Assembly: GCF_036452155.1 (NCBI RefSeq)
Contig: NZ_JAWJZY010000001.1
DNA length: 64,000 nucleotides
DNA from: Sorlinia euscelidii
Lineage (GTDB): Bacteria; Pseudomonadota; Alphaproteobacteria; Acetobacterales; Acetobacteraceae
Reading direction: 5' to 3' (one strand)
Below are positions 8,352-16,490 of the stretch, one piece after another. The notes under the pieces were generated by a model. The model had not been told where the DNA came from, did not search any database, and saw only the letters and a list, made by a program, of their open reading frames with translations. The position numbers and the translations under genes were made by a program. The stretch's first letter is position 1, and each line of letters opens with the position of its first letter.

Positions 8352-9606
8352 GTGCCCCGATCTCCGCCACGATGGCTTCATTGTCAAGGGCGACAAGCCG
8401 CACGGTGATGATCTCCCCGCGCTGCGCCAGGTGAGAGGCGATTTTGACGGGCGCGAAATGCGGGGAGCGGCCCATCCCGTCTTTTTCCATCAGGATTTCA
8501 GTTTCCTGCCCGATCAGACGTGACCAGTAAGCGCGCCGGTTTGCTTCACCAAGCGCGCGCAGTCGCGCGGCGCGTTCAGTGCGTTGCGGGTGCGGCACAG
8601 GCGGCATACGTGCGGCGGGCGTGCCGGGGCGTTCACTATAAGGGAAGGCGTGGATATAGGCGATCTCACATTCCGCGACGAAATCGTAAGTTTCCTGCGC
8701 CTGGGCCGCCGTTTCCGTCGGGAAGCCTGCGATCAGGTCCGCACCGAACGCCATGTCGGGCCGTAAGTCCCGCGCGCGTCTGACGAGATGAAGGGCGTCT
8801 TCCCGGCTGTGACGGCGCTTCATGCGCTTTAAGACGAGGTTGCTGGCGGCTTGCAGGGACAGGTGCAGATGCGGCAGAAGGCGCGGCTCCTCCGCGATCA
8901 GCGTCCATAAATCATCATCAAAGGCAGCCGGATCGACAGATGACAGGCGCAGGCGCCGAAGCGCTGGCACGTTTCGCAGGACGGCGCGACACAACGTGCC
9001 GAGAGCGGGGCGTCCCAGAAGATCGACACCCCAGGACGCGATATCGACACCCGTCACAACAAGTTCCTGATGACCCGCGGCGATAAGGGATCGGGCTTTC
9101 GCAATTACCTCTTCTACGGGGAAGGAGCGTGACGCCCCGCGCCCATGCGGAATGATACAGAAGGTGCATTGATGGTCACAACCTTGCTGGACCTGAAGAA
9201 AAGCACGAATATGCTGCCCGGGCGCCTCGGGGACGTCGGATTCGAAAGGGGCCGAAGCCCATTGGGCCGCCTGCAGTTTTTCGCGGTTCGGGACGATGCG
9301 CGTCACACCGGGGAGTGCACGATAAGCATCCGGCGCGATTTCCGATGCGCATCCAGTGACGACAATGTCGGCATCAGGGTTGGCACGATGTATTTTGCGG
9401 ATCGCCTGCCGCGCCTGCCTCTCCGCGCTTGTCGTCACCGCACAGCTATTGACGACGATCATTTTGCCCTGACCGGCACCGAGCCGAGCCATCTCCTCAC
9501 TCTCATGCAGATTAAGTCGACAGCCAAATGTGATGATCTGTGAAGGATCGGTACCGCCTGTCGGCGCTATTGCGTCAGACAAGGGGAAATTCCCCTTCAA
9601 AAACAT
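8344..9606 (-). CDS. mtaB: tRNA t6A37 methylthiotransferase MtaB (MiaB family)
   Basis: Radical-SAM enzyme that adds a methylthio group to t6A at position 37 of tRNAs reading ANN codons. The N-terminal UPF0004 domain has its three cluster Cys in TFGCRLN, VVNSCAVT and VVTGCASE. The radical-SAM triad CDHQCTFC follows, then the LRLSSVDP and HLSLQAAS strands and a C-terminal TRAM-like domain. The length of 420 residues is normal. It overlaps the 3' end of dapF by 32 bases and the start of ftsY by eight. The dapF-mtaB-ftsY order is common in alphaproteobacteria, which supports MtaB over MiaB. Confidence 0.93.
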   Translation of the reverse strand: MFLKGNFPLSDAIAPTGGTDPSQIITFGCRLNLHESEEMARLGAGQGKMIVVNSCAVTTSAERQARQAIRKIHRANPDADIVVTGCASEIAPDAYRALPGVTRIVPNREKLQAAQWASAPFESDVPEAPGQHIRAFLQVQQGCDHQCTFCIIPHGRGASRSFPVEEVIAKARSLIAAGHQELVVTGVDIASWGVDLLGRPALGTLCRAVLRNVPALRRLRLSSVDPAAFDDDLWTLIAEEPRLLPHLHLSLQAASNLVLKRMKRRHSREDALHLVRRARDLRPDMAFGADLIAGFPTETAAQAQETYDFVAECEIAYIHAFPYSERPGTPAARMPPVPHPQRTERAARLRALGEANRRAYWSRLIGQETEILMEKDGMGRSPHFAPVKIASHLAQRGEIITVRLVALDNEAIVAEIGAHG

Positions 9607-10360
9607 GGGAGGCGGGGCCGGTCATCAAAACGTGGTCATCATCCCGATAGGTGATGTCGAGCGTGCCGCCATCCAACATGACATGGCATGATCGGTCAAT
9701 CAGCCCACGCCGGACACCATTCACGACCGCCGCACACGCGCCGGAACCGCAGGCTAGAGTCAGCCCCGCGCCCCGCTCCCAGACACGGAGGCGCATTTTG
9801 TCGCGAGATACGATTTCGGCGAAACCAATATTGGCGCGTTGCGGAAAAATGGGATCACATTCAAGAACGGGGCCATTTGTCGCGGCTGCCGCCACCCCGT
9901 CAAAAAATGTCGCGTGCGGGTTGCCCATGGAACATGCGGCTGGCGCGCCTTTGATTGGCAATGACGTTGTATCACAATCATAGGCGAGCGGGATCTCCGC
10001 CCAATCAAGGCGGGGCGGCCCCATATCGACCGTGATCTTTCCCGCATCGCTGACGTCACAGGAGAGAAGACCCGCCGCCGTCTCCAACACCACCGCACCC
10101 CCCATAAGCGCGGCAACGCAGCGGGAAGCATTGCCGCATGCCCCGGCTTCAGACCCATCTGGATTGAAGAACCGGACGCGAATCGCGGCTTCTTTGCGCG
10201 TCGCTTCATGCAGCAGAACAAGCTGGTCGCAACCAATTCCGAAGTGGCGGTCACATAATTGCGTGACAAGTTTTGTTGAGAGACGCAGAGGCTGGTGACG
10301 CGTGTCAATTATGATAAAATCGTTACCGAGCCCGTGCATTTTGTGAAACCGAATGCCCAT
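9575..10360 (-). CDS. dapF: Diaminopimelate epimerase
   Basis: It converts LL- to meso-diaminopimelate for lysine and peptidoglycan synthesis, without PLP. The two catalytic Cys are visible in GACGNASRC and LACGSGACA. The N-terminal start HKMHGLGNDF(I)IID is the family signature, so the ATG at 10360 is chosen over the longer frame to 10396. With 261 residues it is slightly short of the usual 270-280 but complete. It is the first gene of the minus-strand dapF-mtaB-ftsY unit and diverges from the next plus-strand gene across about 95 bases. Confidence 0.96.
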   Translation of the reverse strand: MGIRFHKMHGLGNDFIIIDTRHQPLRLSTKLVTQLCDRHFGIGCDQLVLLHEATRKEAAIRVRFFNPDGSEAGACGNASRCVAALMGGAVVLETAAGLLSCDVSDAGKITVDMGPPRLDWAEIPLAYDCDTTSLPIKGAPAACSMGNPHATFFDGVAAAATNGPVLECDPIFPQRANIGFAEIVSRDKMRLRVWERGAGLTLACGSGACAAVVNGVRRGLIDRSCHVMLDGGTLDITYRDDDHVLMTGPASHVFEGEFPLV

Positions 10361-10456
10361 TTGTGACCTTATACCGGTTTTGAAAAGCGGTTGCATCTGA
10401 TTTGAGAGCCGCTGAAGTCCCGATAATCTGCTTCGGGATCAATCAGGAACAGGATA

Positions 10457-11080
10457 ATGCCCAAACGTCAACGCGCTGAGACCACGCCGGACAGTGGTGT
10501 CCCACTGGTATGGTCGGGTCTCGGCTATAAAACGGAAGCCCTCATCAAACTGGTGCGCATTGCGCCGCCGGGCACGCGCGTCGTTGTCGATGCCAATCGA
10601 CTGAACTGGATGCGCCGATTCGCCCGGCATCTGACACTTTACGTCCAGAATGGTGATGAGATCGAGGAAATCTCACGCCATGGCGCGCGCAAGCCCGGCC
10701 AGGTCTTGCAGACTCATTGCCTCCCGTCCCAGATCCGTGCGGATGGGATGCCTGTCGCTGTTGCGCTTGATATCATCATGAATCCGGACCCCGCCGCCGC
10801 ATGGCAGGAAGTCGATTATCTGGTGGCGGAGGGGCTGTCATCTCAGATCGCCGCGACCGCCCTTGTCGGCACGCCGATCGATATTGCCGAACGTATTTTT
10901 GATTATGTCACGGCCGGCGTGCGCACGGTCATCCTGATGCCACCGGTTGATCGCGCACCTTTCTACGCTGTCAGCGCGCATCTTGAGCCTTTATTAAAGG
11001 AAGGCCGCCGCCGTGCGGAGCGCAATCCGACGGCCCCCGTGCAGGAAGACACCATCGCCTGGAATGACGCCGCGCTTTAG
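10457..11080 (+). CDS. Luciferase-like (LLM) domain protein, possibly a shortened paralogue
   Basis: A 207-residue protein. The second half (from about residue 100: VALDIIMNPDPAAAWQEVD, ...PIDIAERIFDYVTAGVRTVILMP, ...HLEPLLKE) resembles the C-terminal end of F420- or flavin-dependent luciferase-like oxidoreductases, where the protein binds cofactor and closes the barrel. The first half does not show the family's N-terminal strands, and full members have about 330 residues, so this may be a truncated, non-catalytic or diverged form. No frameshift that would restore a longer protein is evident upstream. It is the first gene on the plus strand after the dapF divergence; a methyltransferase gene follows 58 bases later. 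Confidence 0.4.
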   Translation: MPKRQRAETTPDSGVPLVWSGLGYKTEALIKLVRIAPPGTRVVVDANRLNWMRRFARHLTLYVQNGDEIEEISRHGARKPGQVLQTHCLPSQIRADGMPVAVALDIIMNPDPAAAWQEVDYLVAEGLSSQIAATALVGTPIDIAERIFDYVTAGVRTVILMPPVDRAPFYAVSAHLEPLLKEGRRRAERNPTAPVQEDTIAWNDAAL

Positions 11081-11138
11081 CGCGTCAAGCCACCTGCATT
11101 GACCCGACCCGAATTCTGAATAAAACGGGCATCGCGTC

Positions 11139-11801
11139 ATGAGGGTGTTTGCGATGTCAGAAGAATCGAGCGGTTTTCACGAAAAAGCCTTCCAGCGTGT
11201 CGATGAGCGCGATGATGCGACTTATTTTGAGACGTGCGACAAGGATTTTTCGATGGATCAGGGCGGACGCCTGGCCGTCGCCGCATTATATCGTGCAACG
11301 CTCTCACCTGAAGCGGAAATACTTGACCTCATGGCCGGGCCGCAGACAGCCCTGCCTGACGATATCGCCTTCCCCTATGTGACGGGGCTGGATGTGAGCG
11401 AAAACCTCATGCAAGGCAATGCGCGATTGGCGTCTCGCATCGTATTTGACCTGAATAACAAGGCCCCGCTTCCCTTCCCGGACGCGCATTTTGATGCCGT
11501 CCTCCTTTGCGATGGGCTGCCATATCTGACGCACCCTCAATATGTCATCTCACAGGCCGAGCGCGTGCTGCGCCCGGGTGGCGCCCTTGTCGTGTCTTTC
11601 TCGGACAGGTTCTACCCGCGCAAGGCCTTCGCCATGTGGCAGGCGCTGGAGGCGGAGGACCGCGTCCGCCTTGTCACGATCTTCATGACGCGCGCTGGAC
11701 TGACAGATCTGGACACGGGTGACGTGACTCCGCCGGAAGACCTCAATGCATGGCAGGATACCGTGCACGCCGTCATCGGACGCAAGCAGCGCGATGCCTG
11801 A
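11139..11801 (+). CDS. Class I SAM-dependent methyltransferase
   Basis: Methyltransf_11-type protein, about 215-220 residues; the start may be 11139 or the ATG at 11154 (MSEESS). Motif I is atypical (ILDLMAG instead of E/DxGxGxG), followed by the acidic TGLDVS loop, PFPDAHFDAV and the post-motif LCDGLPYL and ERVLRPGGALVVSFSDR. The PGGxxxxS motif is characteristic of small-molecule or quinone methyltransferases. Several alphaproteobacterial proteins of this type are annotated only as methyltransferases, and the substrate is unknown. A possible hairpin terminator lies 50 bases downstream. Confidence 0.7.
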   Translation: MRVFAMSEESSGFHEKAFQRVDERDDATYFETCDKDFSMDQGGRLAVAALYRATLSPEAEILDLMAGPQTALPDDIAFPYVTGLDVSENLMQGNARLASRIVFDLNNKAPLPFPDAHFDAVLLCDGLPYLTHPQYVISQAERVLRPGGALVVSFSDRFYPRKAFAMWQALEAEDRVRLVTIFMTRAGLTDLDTGDVTPPEDLNAWQDTVHAVIGRKQRDA

Positions 11802-11850
11802 AAACCTGTCCAGGCCGTCAAAATGACCAGCCGTGAGGGCATTATCGTGG

Positions 11851-11870
11851 AAACGCGCGCGCGTTTTTCT
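11851..11870 (+). terminator. Possible terminator hairpin after the methyltransferase gene
   Basis: The palindrome AAACGCGCGCGCGTTT (11851-11866) runs directly into a T-rich stretch (TTTTTCT). As RNA it would form a short GC stem flanked by A-U pairs, with a tight loop, before the U run. It lies in the 185-base gap before the helicase gene. Confidence 0.4.
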
Positions 11871-11986
11871 CGTTTATTGCTGGCTTTTGAACGACAAACT
11901 CTTTATGGACCTGAAAAATATTTCGTCATCCCTGCATGACATCAGGCGCTTGGCCGCCACTTCCGTATAAAGTGAACCAGATTTAA

Positions 11987-13809
11987 ATGTCTTTCCCCGA
12001 TACTGCTGCCCCCTTAACCGCGCCCTGTCCGCCCGAGGCTATACGACCCCCACGGCCGTGCAGGAAGCTGTGCTTAAGTCGGAACTCGCCGATCGGGATC
12101 TGCTTGTTTCTGCCCAGACAGGCTCCGGCAAGACGGTGGCTTTCGGGCTGGCCATCGCGCCGACATTGTTGCCGGGTGACGCGCAGCGCCTGCCGCCGGC
12201 GCAGGCCCCGCTCGCGCTGGTTATCGCACCGACGCGTGAACTGGCCATGCAGGTGCAGAATGAACTGCAATGGCTTTATGCGGAGACAGGTGCACGCATC
12301 ACCAGCACCATCGGCGGCACGGATGCGCGGCGTGAAGCCCAGTCACTGCGTCAGGGCGCCCATATCGTCGTCGGCACGCCTGGACGCTTGTGTGACCATC
12401 TGTCACGCGGAAATCTTGACCTCACCCAGTTGCGCGCGGTCGTGCTTGATGAAGCGGATGAAATGCTTGACCTGGGTTTTCGGGAAGAGTTGGAGCAGCT
12501 TCTGGACGCAACCCCCGACCAGAAGCGTACGCTGCTGTTTTCCGCGACCATCGCGCGGGAAATCGCCGCCCTTGCGCGGCGTTACCAGAATAATGCTGAG
12601 CGTATCGATACTGTCTCCGCGCGCAAGCAACATGCGGACATTACTTATCGCTGCATCCTGACCGCGCCAAATGATATTGAGCGCTCCGTTATTAATATCC
12701 TCCGCTTTTATGAGAGCCCTTCAGCGCTTCTCTTCTGCCATACACGTGCAATGGTGGCGCAGGTCCAGGCCGCATTGACGGAGAAAGGTTTTGCCTCCGT
12801 CGCCATTTCCGGCGAGATGGGTCAGAATGAGCGTAGCCGCGCGATGGAAGCCTTGCGCTCCGGCGTGGCACGCGTCTGCGTCGCGACCGATGTCGCCGCG
12901 CGCGGTATTGATGTCCCCGCTTTGAGCCTGGTCATCAATGCGAGCATCCCCTCGGAGCCCGCGACCCTTTTGCATCGATCCGGTCGTACCGGGCGCGCGG
13001 GGCGAAAGGGCACAAGCGTCATTCTGGTGCCGCATAATCAGCGCCGCCGGGCTGAGCGTCTCCTGACGATGGCCAAAATCACCGATGCGAGCTGGGAGGC
13101 CGTGCCTACAGCGGATGCCATCAAAGCAGAAGATACGCGTCGCCTGCTGGAGCATGAAACGCTTTTTGCGCCATCGCGCCCGGATGAGGATGCATTGGCG
13201 ACCACACTCGCGAACACCCATGACGCTCACGCCCTGGCCGTCGCGCTCAGCCGCCTCTATCGTGAGCGCCTGCCCAAATGTGAGAATATCCGCCCTGTCA
13301 GCGTCCCGCCCCCCGGCAATCGGGAGAGAGCACCGCGAGAAATGCACCCCCGGGATCGCCATCTTGAAGGTGGGAGCTGGTTCCGCCTCGCTGTCGGACG
13401 TGAGGAGCGGGCCGACCCGAAATGGCTGATCCCGCTTATCTGTCGTGTCGGCGGGGTGACGAAAAAAGATATCGGCGCCATCCGCATCAATCCCGATCAC
13501 ACGGTTTTTGAGATTGCGGCAGATGCTGCCGGACGTTTCAGCGCCTGTATCGAAGGGCTCGACTCTGACGAGGTTGCCATTACCCCGGGTGAGGCCCCTT
13601 CGCCCTCATCCGGCAATTTCCGCCGTCATGCCGGCGGCAAAAAGCCGTCCGCCCGACCGGACGGCAAACGACGCGATGACGCAGGTGGGTTCCGCAAGAA
13701 AGGTGACGCTGCTTTTGCGGGGAAGAAACCTTACGGGAAGTCATCAGGCAAGCCGCGGCAGGCGAAGGCCAATCCCGGCGGCAAAACATCCACGCGCCGA
13801 CGTTATTAA
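11987..13809 (+). CDS. DEAD-box RNA helicase with DbpA-type RNA-binding domain, frameshifted near start
   Basis: ATP-dependent RNA helicase for ribosome assembly or RNA turnover. The core motifs are intact: AQTGSGKT, PTRELA, GTPGRL, LDEADEM, SAT, and HRSGRTGRAG. After the helicase core comes a DbpA/CsdA-type RNA-binding domain (WFRLAVGR...IGAIRI), then a Lys/Arg/Gly-rich basic tail. The natural start is the ATG at 11987 (MSFPDTAAPL...), but the frame is lost at the C5 run at 12009-12013. One extra C gives ...LNRALSARGYTTPTAVQEA, the normal Q-motif lead-in. The longest open frame in the raw sequence begins only at 12058. The restored length is 607 residues. A sequencing error is the likely cause. 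Confidence 0.9.
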
Positions 13810-13842
13810 CGCGTCCTGCCGGGCGCGCCTCACCTTTACCCA

Positions 13843-13972
13843 TTATTGTATCAGGCCGTCTTTCAGAAGCTTTTCTGCAAGGCGGTGCGGTGCGCCCGCC
13901 GAAATACCACGTCGCCCCATCAATAAAGGGCGCGGCGATATCAACCTGCGGATAGCGATCGGCGCTCCGCAC
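13843..13972 (-). CDS. Possible small protein (about 42 aa), needs one base removed
   Basis: On the minus strand a GTG at 13972 opens a reading (RYPQVDIAAPFIDGATWYFGG) that goes out of frame at a GGG run (plus-strand CCC at 13895-13897). Removing one base gives a smooth ending, GGAPHRLAEKLLKDGLIQ, with a stop at 13843-13845. The residue choice looks protein-like: a compact beginning and then an amphipathic helix. Given how many one-base length errors this window contains, a small real gene is plausible. I recognise no family. An alternative upstream ATG at 13988 would need a second correction. Confidence 0.3.
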
Positions 13973-14085
13973 CTTTCGGCGTTTTCATTAATTATAGTTT
14001 AATAAAACGTAGTATTTGAGAAAGTCTTGCAATTGCGTAGTGGCGCGGGATGAGAGAAATACCAGTGTGAAGGTGTCTCTAAAAA

Positions 14086-14100
14086 TAATAACCATTCTCA
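14086..14100 (+). promoter_or_regulatory. Possible Fur-like box upstream of bfr
   Basis: The 15-mer TAATAACCATTCTCA matches the 7-1-7 Fur consensus TGATAAT-N-ATTATCA at 11 of 14 positions by my count. It lies in an AT-rich promoter-like stretch about 140 bases upstream of bacterioferritin. Iron control of bfr is common, but in alphaproteobacteria Irr often does this job instead, so the identity of the regulator is uncertain. Confidence 0.35.
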
Positions 14101-14237
14101 ATAACATGTTTATTATCGGCGATCATATTATTTTCTTGCCCGCGACTGGATAGTGCGTTTAATTTGCGCGTTAAGATTTTATCGAAGCCACGCCCCAGGC
14201 ATCGATGCCGGCTCGTTTTAACTTAATTGGACGCAAC

Positions 14238-14726
14238 ATGATCAAAGACGATAAAATCATTGAGCACCTCAACACACAGTTGACGAATGAGCTCACCGCC
14301 ATCAACCAATATTTCCTTCATGCCCGCACGCTTAATCACTGGGGTGTGACGAAGCTCGGCAAAAAGGAATATGAGGAGTCGATTGAGGAGATGCGCCATG
14401 CTGATTGGCTTATTGAGCGCATTCTCTATCTCGGCGGTTTACCGAATGTTCAACGCCTCAACACCATTCTGATTGGTCAGAACGTCAAAGAAATTCTGGA
14501 GTGCGACCTCAAGCTGGAGAAAAAGGCGCTCGTCGATCTCGCGGAGGGCATTGCTTACTGTGAAAGCGTCCGTGATTTTGTCTCACGTGATCTTCTTCTC
14601 AAAATTCTCGCAAATGAGGAAGAGCACGAGGATTATCTGGATCGGCAATTCGACCTGATCAATCAGATCGGTATAGAGCGCTATATTCAGCTCAATTCCG
14701 GCGCCGCGAACGAGGACAGCCCTTAA
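14238..14726 (+). CDS. bfr: Bacterioferritin
   Basis: 24-subunit haem-containing iron-storage protein with a ferroxidase centre. The ATG at 14238 gives MIKDDKIIEHLN..., which aligns with known N-termini (162 residues); the longer frame from 14205 is not needed. The ferroxidase ligands Glu18, Glu51 and His54, the later Glu residues in LECDLKLEKKAL and NEEEHEDYLD, and the haem-binding Met52 are all at the usual positions. It is convergent with bfd, the ferredoxin that releases iron from it, with a strong hairpin between them. A possible Fur-like site is upstream. Confidence 0.97.
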   Translation: MIKDDKIIEHLNTQLTNELTAINQYFLHARTLNHWGVTKLGKKEYEESIEEMRHADWLIERILYLGGLPNVQRLNTILIGQNVKEILECDLKLEKKALVDLAEGIAYCESVRDFVSRDLLLKILANEEEHEDYLDRQFDLINQIGIERYIQLNSGAANEDSP

Positions 14727-14748
14727 GCCCGTCGCGGCTTTACCATCT

Positions 14749-14789
14749 AATGTCGGCGACGCCTGACAGGCGCGCTGACATTATTTTAT
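14749..14789 (+). terminator. Terminator between bfr and bfd
   Basis: A long imperfect hairpin: AATGTC (14749-14754) pairs with GACATT (14777-14782), and the stem continues through GGCG/CGCT and GCC/GGC around a five-base loop. ATTTTAT follows, so it would terminate bfr. The opposite side lacks a T run for bfd, so it is probably one-sided. Confidence 0.7.
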
Positions 14790-14811
14790 GGGCACGAGAA
14801 CCAGTCACTGG

Positions 14812-15084
14812 TCAGGCCAACTGATTTTCCGACAGGCGCAGGCAATGCCCGCGATCCTCGCGCGTCGGGCGAGCGGATTGGCGCGCCCGGAAGGGCTGAC
14901 CTGCAATCTGACATGTCCCCGCCTCCGCCAGTTCACGCAGAACATCCTGCATAACCGGGACGCATGCGCCGCATTGCGCCTTGCAGCCGCGCGCCGCGTA
15001 GACGTCACGCGCACGTGTCGCGCCCTCCCGCGCCGCTTCGGCAACGTCATAATCTGTCAGCACGTTACAGGAGCAGATAATCAT
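14812..15084 (-). CDS. bfd: Bacterioferritin-associated ferredoxin
   Basis: [2Fe-2S] protein of the BFD-like family that donates electrons to bacterioferritin haem to release stored iron. Cluster ligands are visible as CSC (Cys4, Cys6) and CGAC (Cys38, Cys41). The C-terminal tail of about 45 residues after the cluster domain is Arg-rich and longer than in E. coli Bfd (64 residues), so either this is a lineage extension or the stop is displaced. It converges on bfr. A possible Fur-like motif at 15123-15137 lies about 40 bases upstream of the start, fitting iron repression. Confidence 0.9.
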   Translation of the reverse strand: MIICSCNVLTDYDVAEAAREGATRARDVYAARGCKAQCGACVPVMQDVLRELAEAGTCQIAGQPFRARQSARPTREDRGHCLRLSENQLA

Positions 15085-15122
15085 CCGATTCTTCCTCTTT
15101 CATGTGACGATTATAACGCCAA

Positions 15123-15137
15123 TGAGAATAAATCGCA
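15123..15137 (-). promoter_or_regulatory. Possible Fur-like box in the bfd promoter
   Basis: TGAGAATAAATCGCA: the left half matches the Fur half-site TGATAAT at 6 of 7 positions and the right half is weaker (about 4 of 7). It is positioned 39-53 bases upstream of the bfd start codon. Together with the site near bfr, it hints that both iron genes share one regulator. Confidence 0.3.
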
Positions 15138-15156
15138 ACTCATGGAGGAAAGTTCA

Positions 15157-15176
15157 GGGTTAAAGTTTCGTAACCC
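15157..15176. repeat. Inverted repeat between hrcA and bfd
   Basis: GGGTTA (15157-15162) and TAACCC (15171-15176) face each other across eight bases, in the gap after hrcA and before bfd on the minus strand. It could be a weak hrcA terminator or an operator. No T run follows. Confidence 0.3.
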
Positions 15177-15206
15177 GTTATTCGGCAAAGCGCGCGCACC
15201 TGCGCA

Positions 15207-16265
15207 TCAGCCAAGAATGTGGCCGAGAATCTTGGCGGTGTAATCGACGACAGGCACAACGCGCCCGTAATTAAGTCGGGTCGGCCCGATCACGCCGATC
15301 GCCCCGACAATACGGTTATCTTTGCTGCGCGCCGGTGCAACAACCATGGACACACCGGAAAGGTCGAAAAGCTCGCTTTCCGCGCCGACATAGATGCGCA
15401 CACCGTCAGAATCCTGAGCGGAATGCAGGAGCTTCAACATCATTTCCTGCGTCTCGAGCGTTTCAAACAGGCGCCGAATGGATGACAAGTGCGCCATCTC
15501 GTTAATGTCATCAAGAAGAGTCGCCTGCCCCCTTAGATGAAGTGTGCCATGACCCTCATCCCAGTAAGCCAGCCCGGCCTCAATCACCTGGGCGGCAAGC
15601 TGGTCAAGCTCCTGCCGGCATTCCCGCATTTCATTTTTAACGCGCTGCCGCAAACCACCGATCGTGACATCTCCTAGCCGTGCATTGAGATATTTGCTGG
15701 CTTCCGTAAGGGCTGATGCGGGGATGTCCGGCGGCGTTTCGACAATGCGGTTTTCAACCTGCCCATCCGCGCCGACAAGAATGACAAGGACACGCGACGG
15801 CCCGTAAGCCACAAACTCAATATGTCGTATAGCCGCATCATTTTTGGGCGCCAACACCACGGCCGCCGCCTTTGATAATCCCGCAAGGAGGGAAGACGCA
15901 TCCGCCATCAGATCATTATAGGACCGCCCTTCAAGCGATAAGCGGGCGGCGATGATACGCTGCTCATTTTCCGTCAGGCGTCCAAACTCAAGCAGACCAT
16001 CGACGAAGAGCTTGACGCCTTTCTCCGTCGGGACGCGCCCCGCCGAGATATGGGGACTGAACAGCAGCCCGGCCCGCGTCAATTCCGCCATGACGTTGCG
16101 GATCGTCGCCGGTGAAAGGGACGGCGTCAATTTCTGAGATAAGGTGCGTGACCCGACAGGATCACCCGATTGCAGATATTGCTCGACAATTTCCTTCAGC
16201 ACCTGCGCTGAACGCCCATCCATACGCGCCAGATAATCGGTCCCTGCCATCATTTCTTTCTGCAT
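15207..16265 (-). CDS. hrcA: Heat-inducible transcription repressor HrcA
   Basis: Repressor of groESL/dnaK operons that binds CIRCE operators. The N-terminal winged helix has LKEIVEQYLQSGDPVGSRTL and ATIRNVMAELTRAGLLFSPHISAGRVPTE, split here by family landmarks. The GAF-like middle and the C-terminal VVAPARSKDNRIVGAIGVIGPTRLNY block are complete. With 352 residues it is normal. The start could also be the ATG at 16250. It diverges from rph, the usual alphaproteobacterial arrangement. No CIRCE element is visible in this intergenic region, so self-control is not evident. Confidence 0.96.
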   Translation of the reverse strand: MQKEMMAGTDYLARMDGRSAQVLKEIVEQYLQSGDPVGSRTLSQKLTPSLSPATIRNVMAELTRAGLLFSPHISAGRVPTEKGVKLFVDGLLEFGRLTENEQRIIAARLSLEGRSYNDLMADASSLLAGLSKAAAVVLAPKNDAAIRHIEFVAYGPSRVLVILVGADGQVENRIVETPPDIPASALTEASKYLNARLGDVTIGGLRQRVKNEMRECRQELDQLAAQVIEAGLAYWDEGHGTLHLRGQATLLDDINEMAHLSSIRRLFETLETQEMMLKLLHSAQDSDGVRIYVGAESELFDLSGVSMVVAPARSKDNRIVGAIGVIGPTRLNYGRVVPVVDYTAKILGHILG

Positions 16266-16385
16266 CTCCGTGCACCTATGTTACCGCAGCTTCTCGCCTT
16301 CACCTAGATGCGCTAACGCGTAAACATGCGATGAGAAGGTTTTACGACCGTGTTTTCAGCATTGTGATGAGAATAGCTCACGTCG

Positions 16386-16490
16386 TCACCTTCCCAACTT
16401 CAGATCCTCCACCCATTTCATCGCTTCCCCCACGGAACATAACCCGTTAAAACCCGGGGCGTAGATTTCAAGGTCCAAGGATAAAGTCAT
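16386..16490 (-). CDS. Possible 34-aa small ORF divergent from rph
   Basis: A complete ATG-to-TGA frame whose start overlaps the rph start on the other strand. The peptide begins MTLSLDLEIYAPGFNG and ends EAMKWVEDLKLGR, a composition that looks protein-like, with one Cys and an amphipathic C-terminal helix. It lies upstream of hrcA on the same strand. No clear ribosome site is possible because it would fall in rph codons. It may be chance. Confidence 0.2.
   Translation of the reverse strand: MTLSLDLEIYAPGFNGLCSVGEAMKWVEDLKLGR

Larger units (their letters stand above)
13810..14237. other. 428-base gap between the helicase and bacterioferritin genes
   Basis: No long conserved ORF fills this gap. 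It holds a possible small minus-strand gene (13843-13972, listed separately), a very AT-rich stretch from about 13985 to 14170, and a Fur-like motif at 14086-14100, about 140 bases before bfr. The AT-rich half has the look of a promoter region for bfr. Confidence 0.5.
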
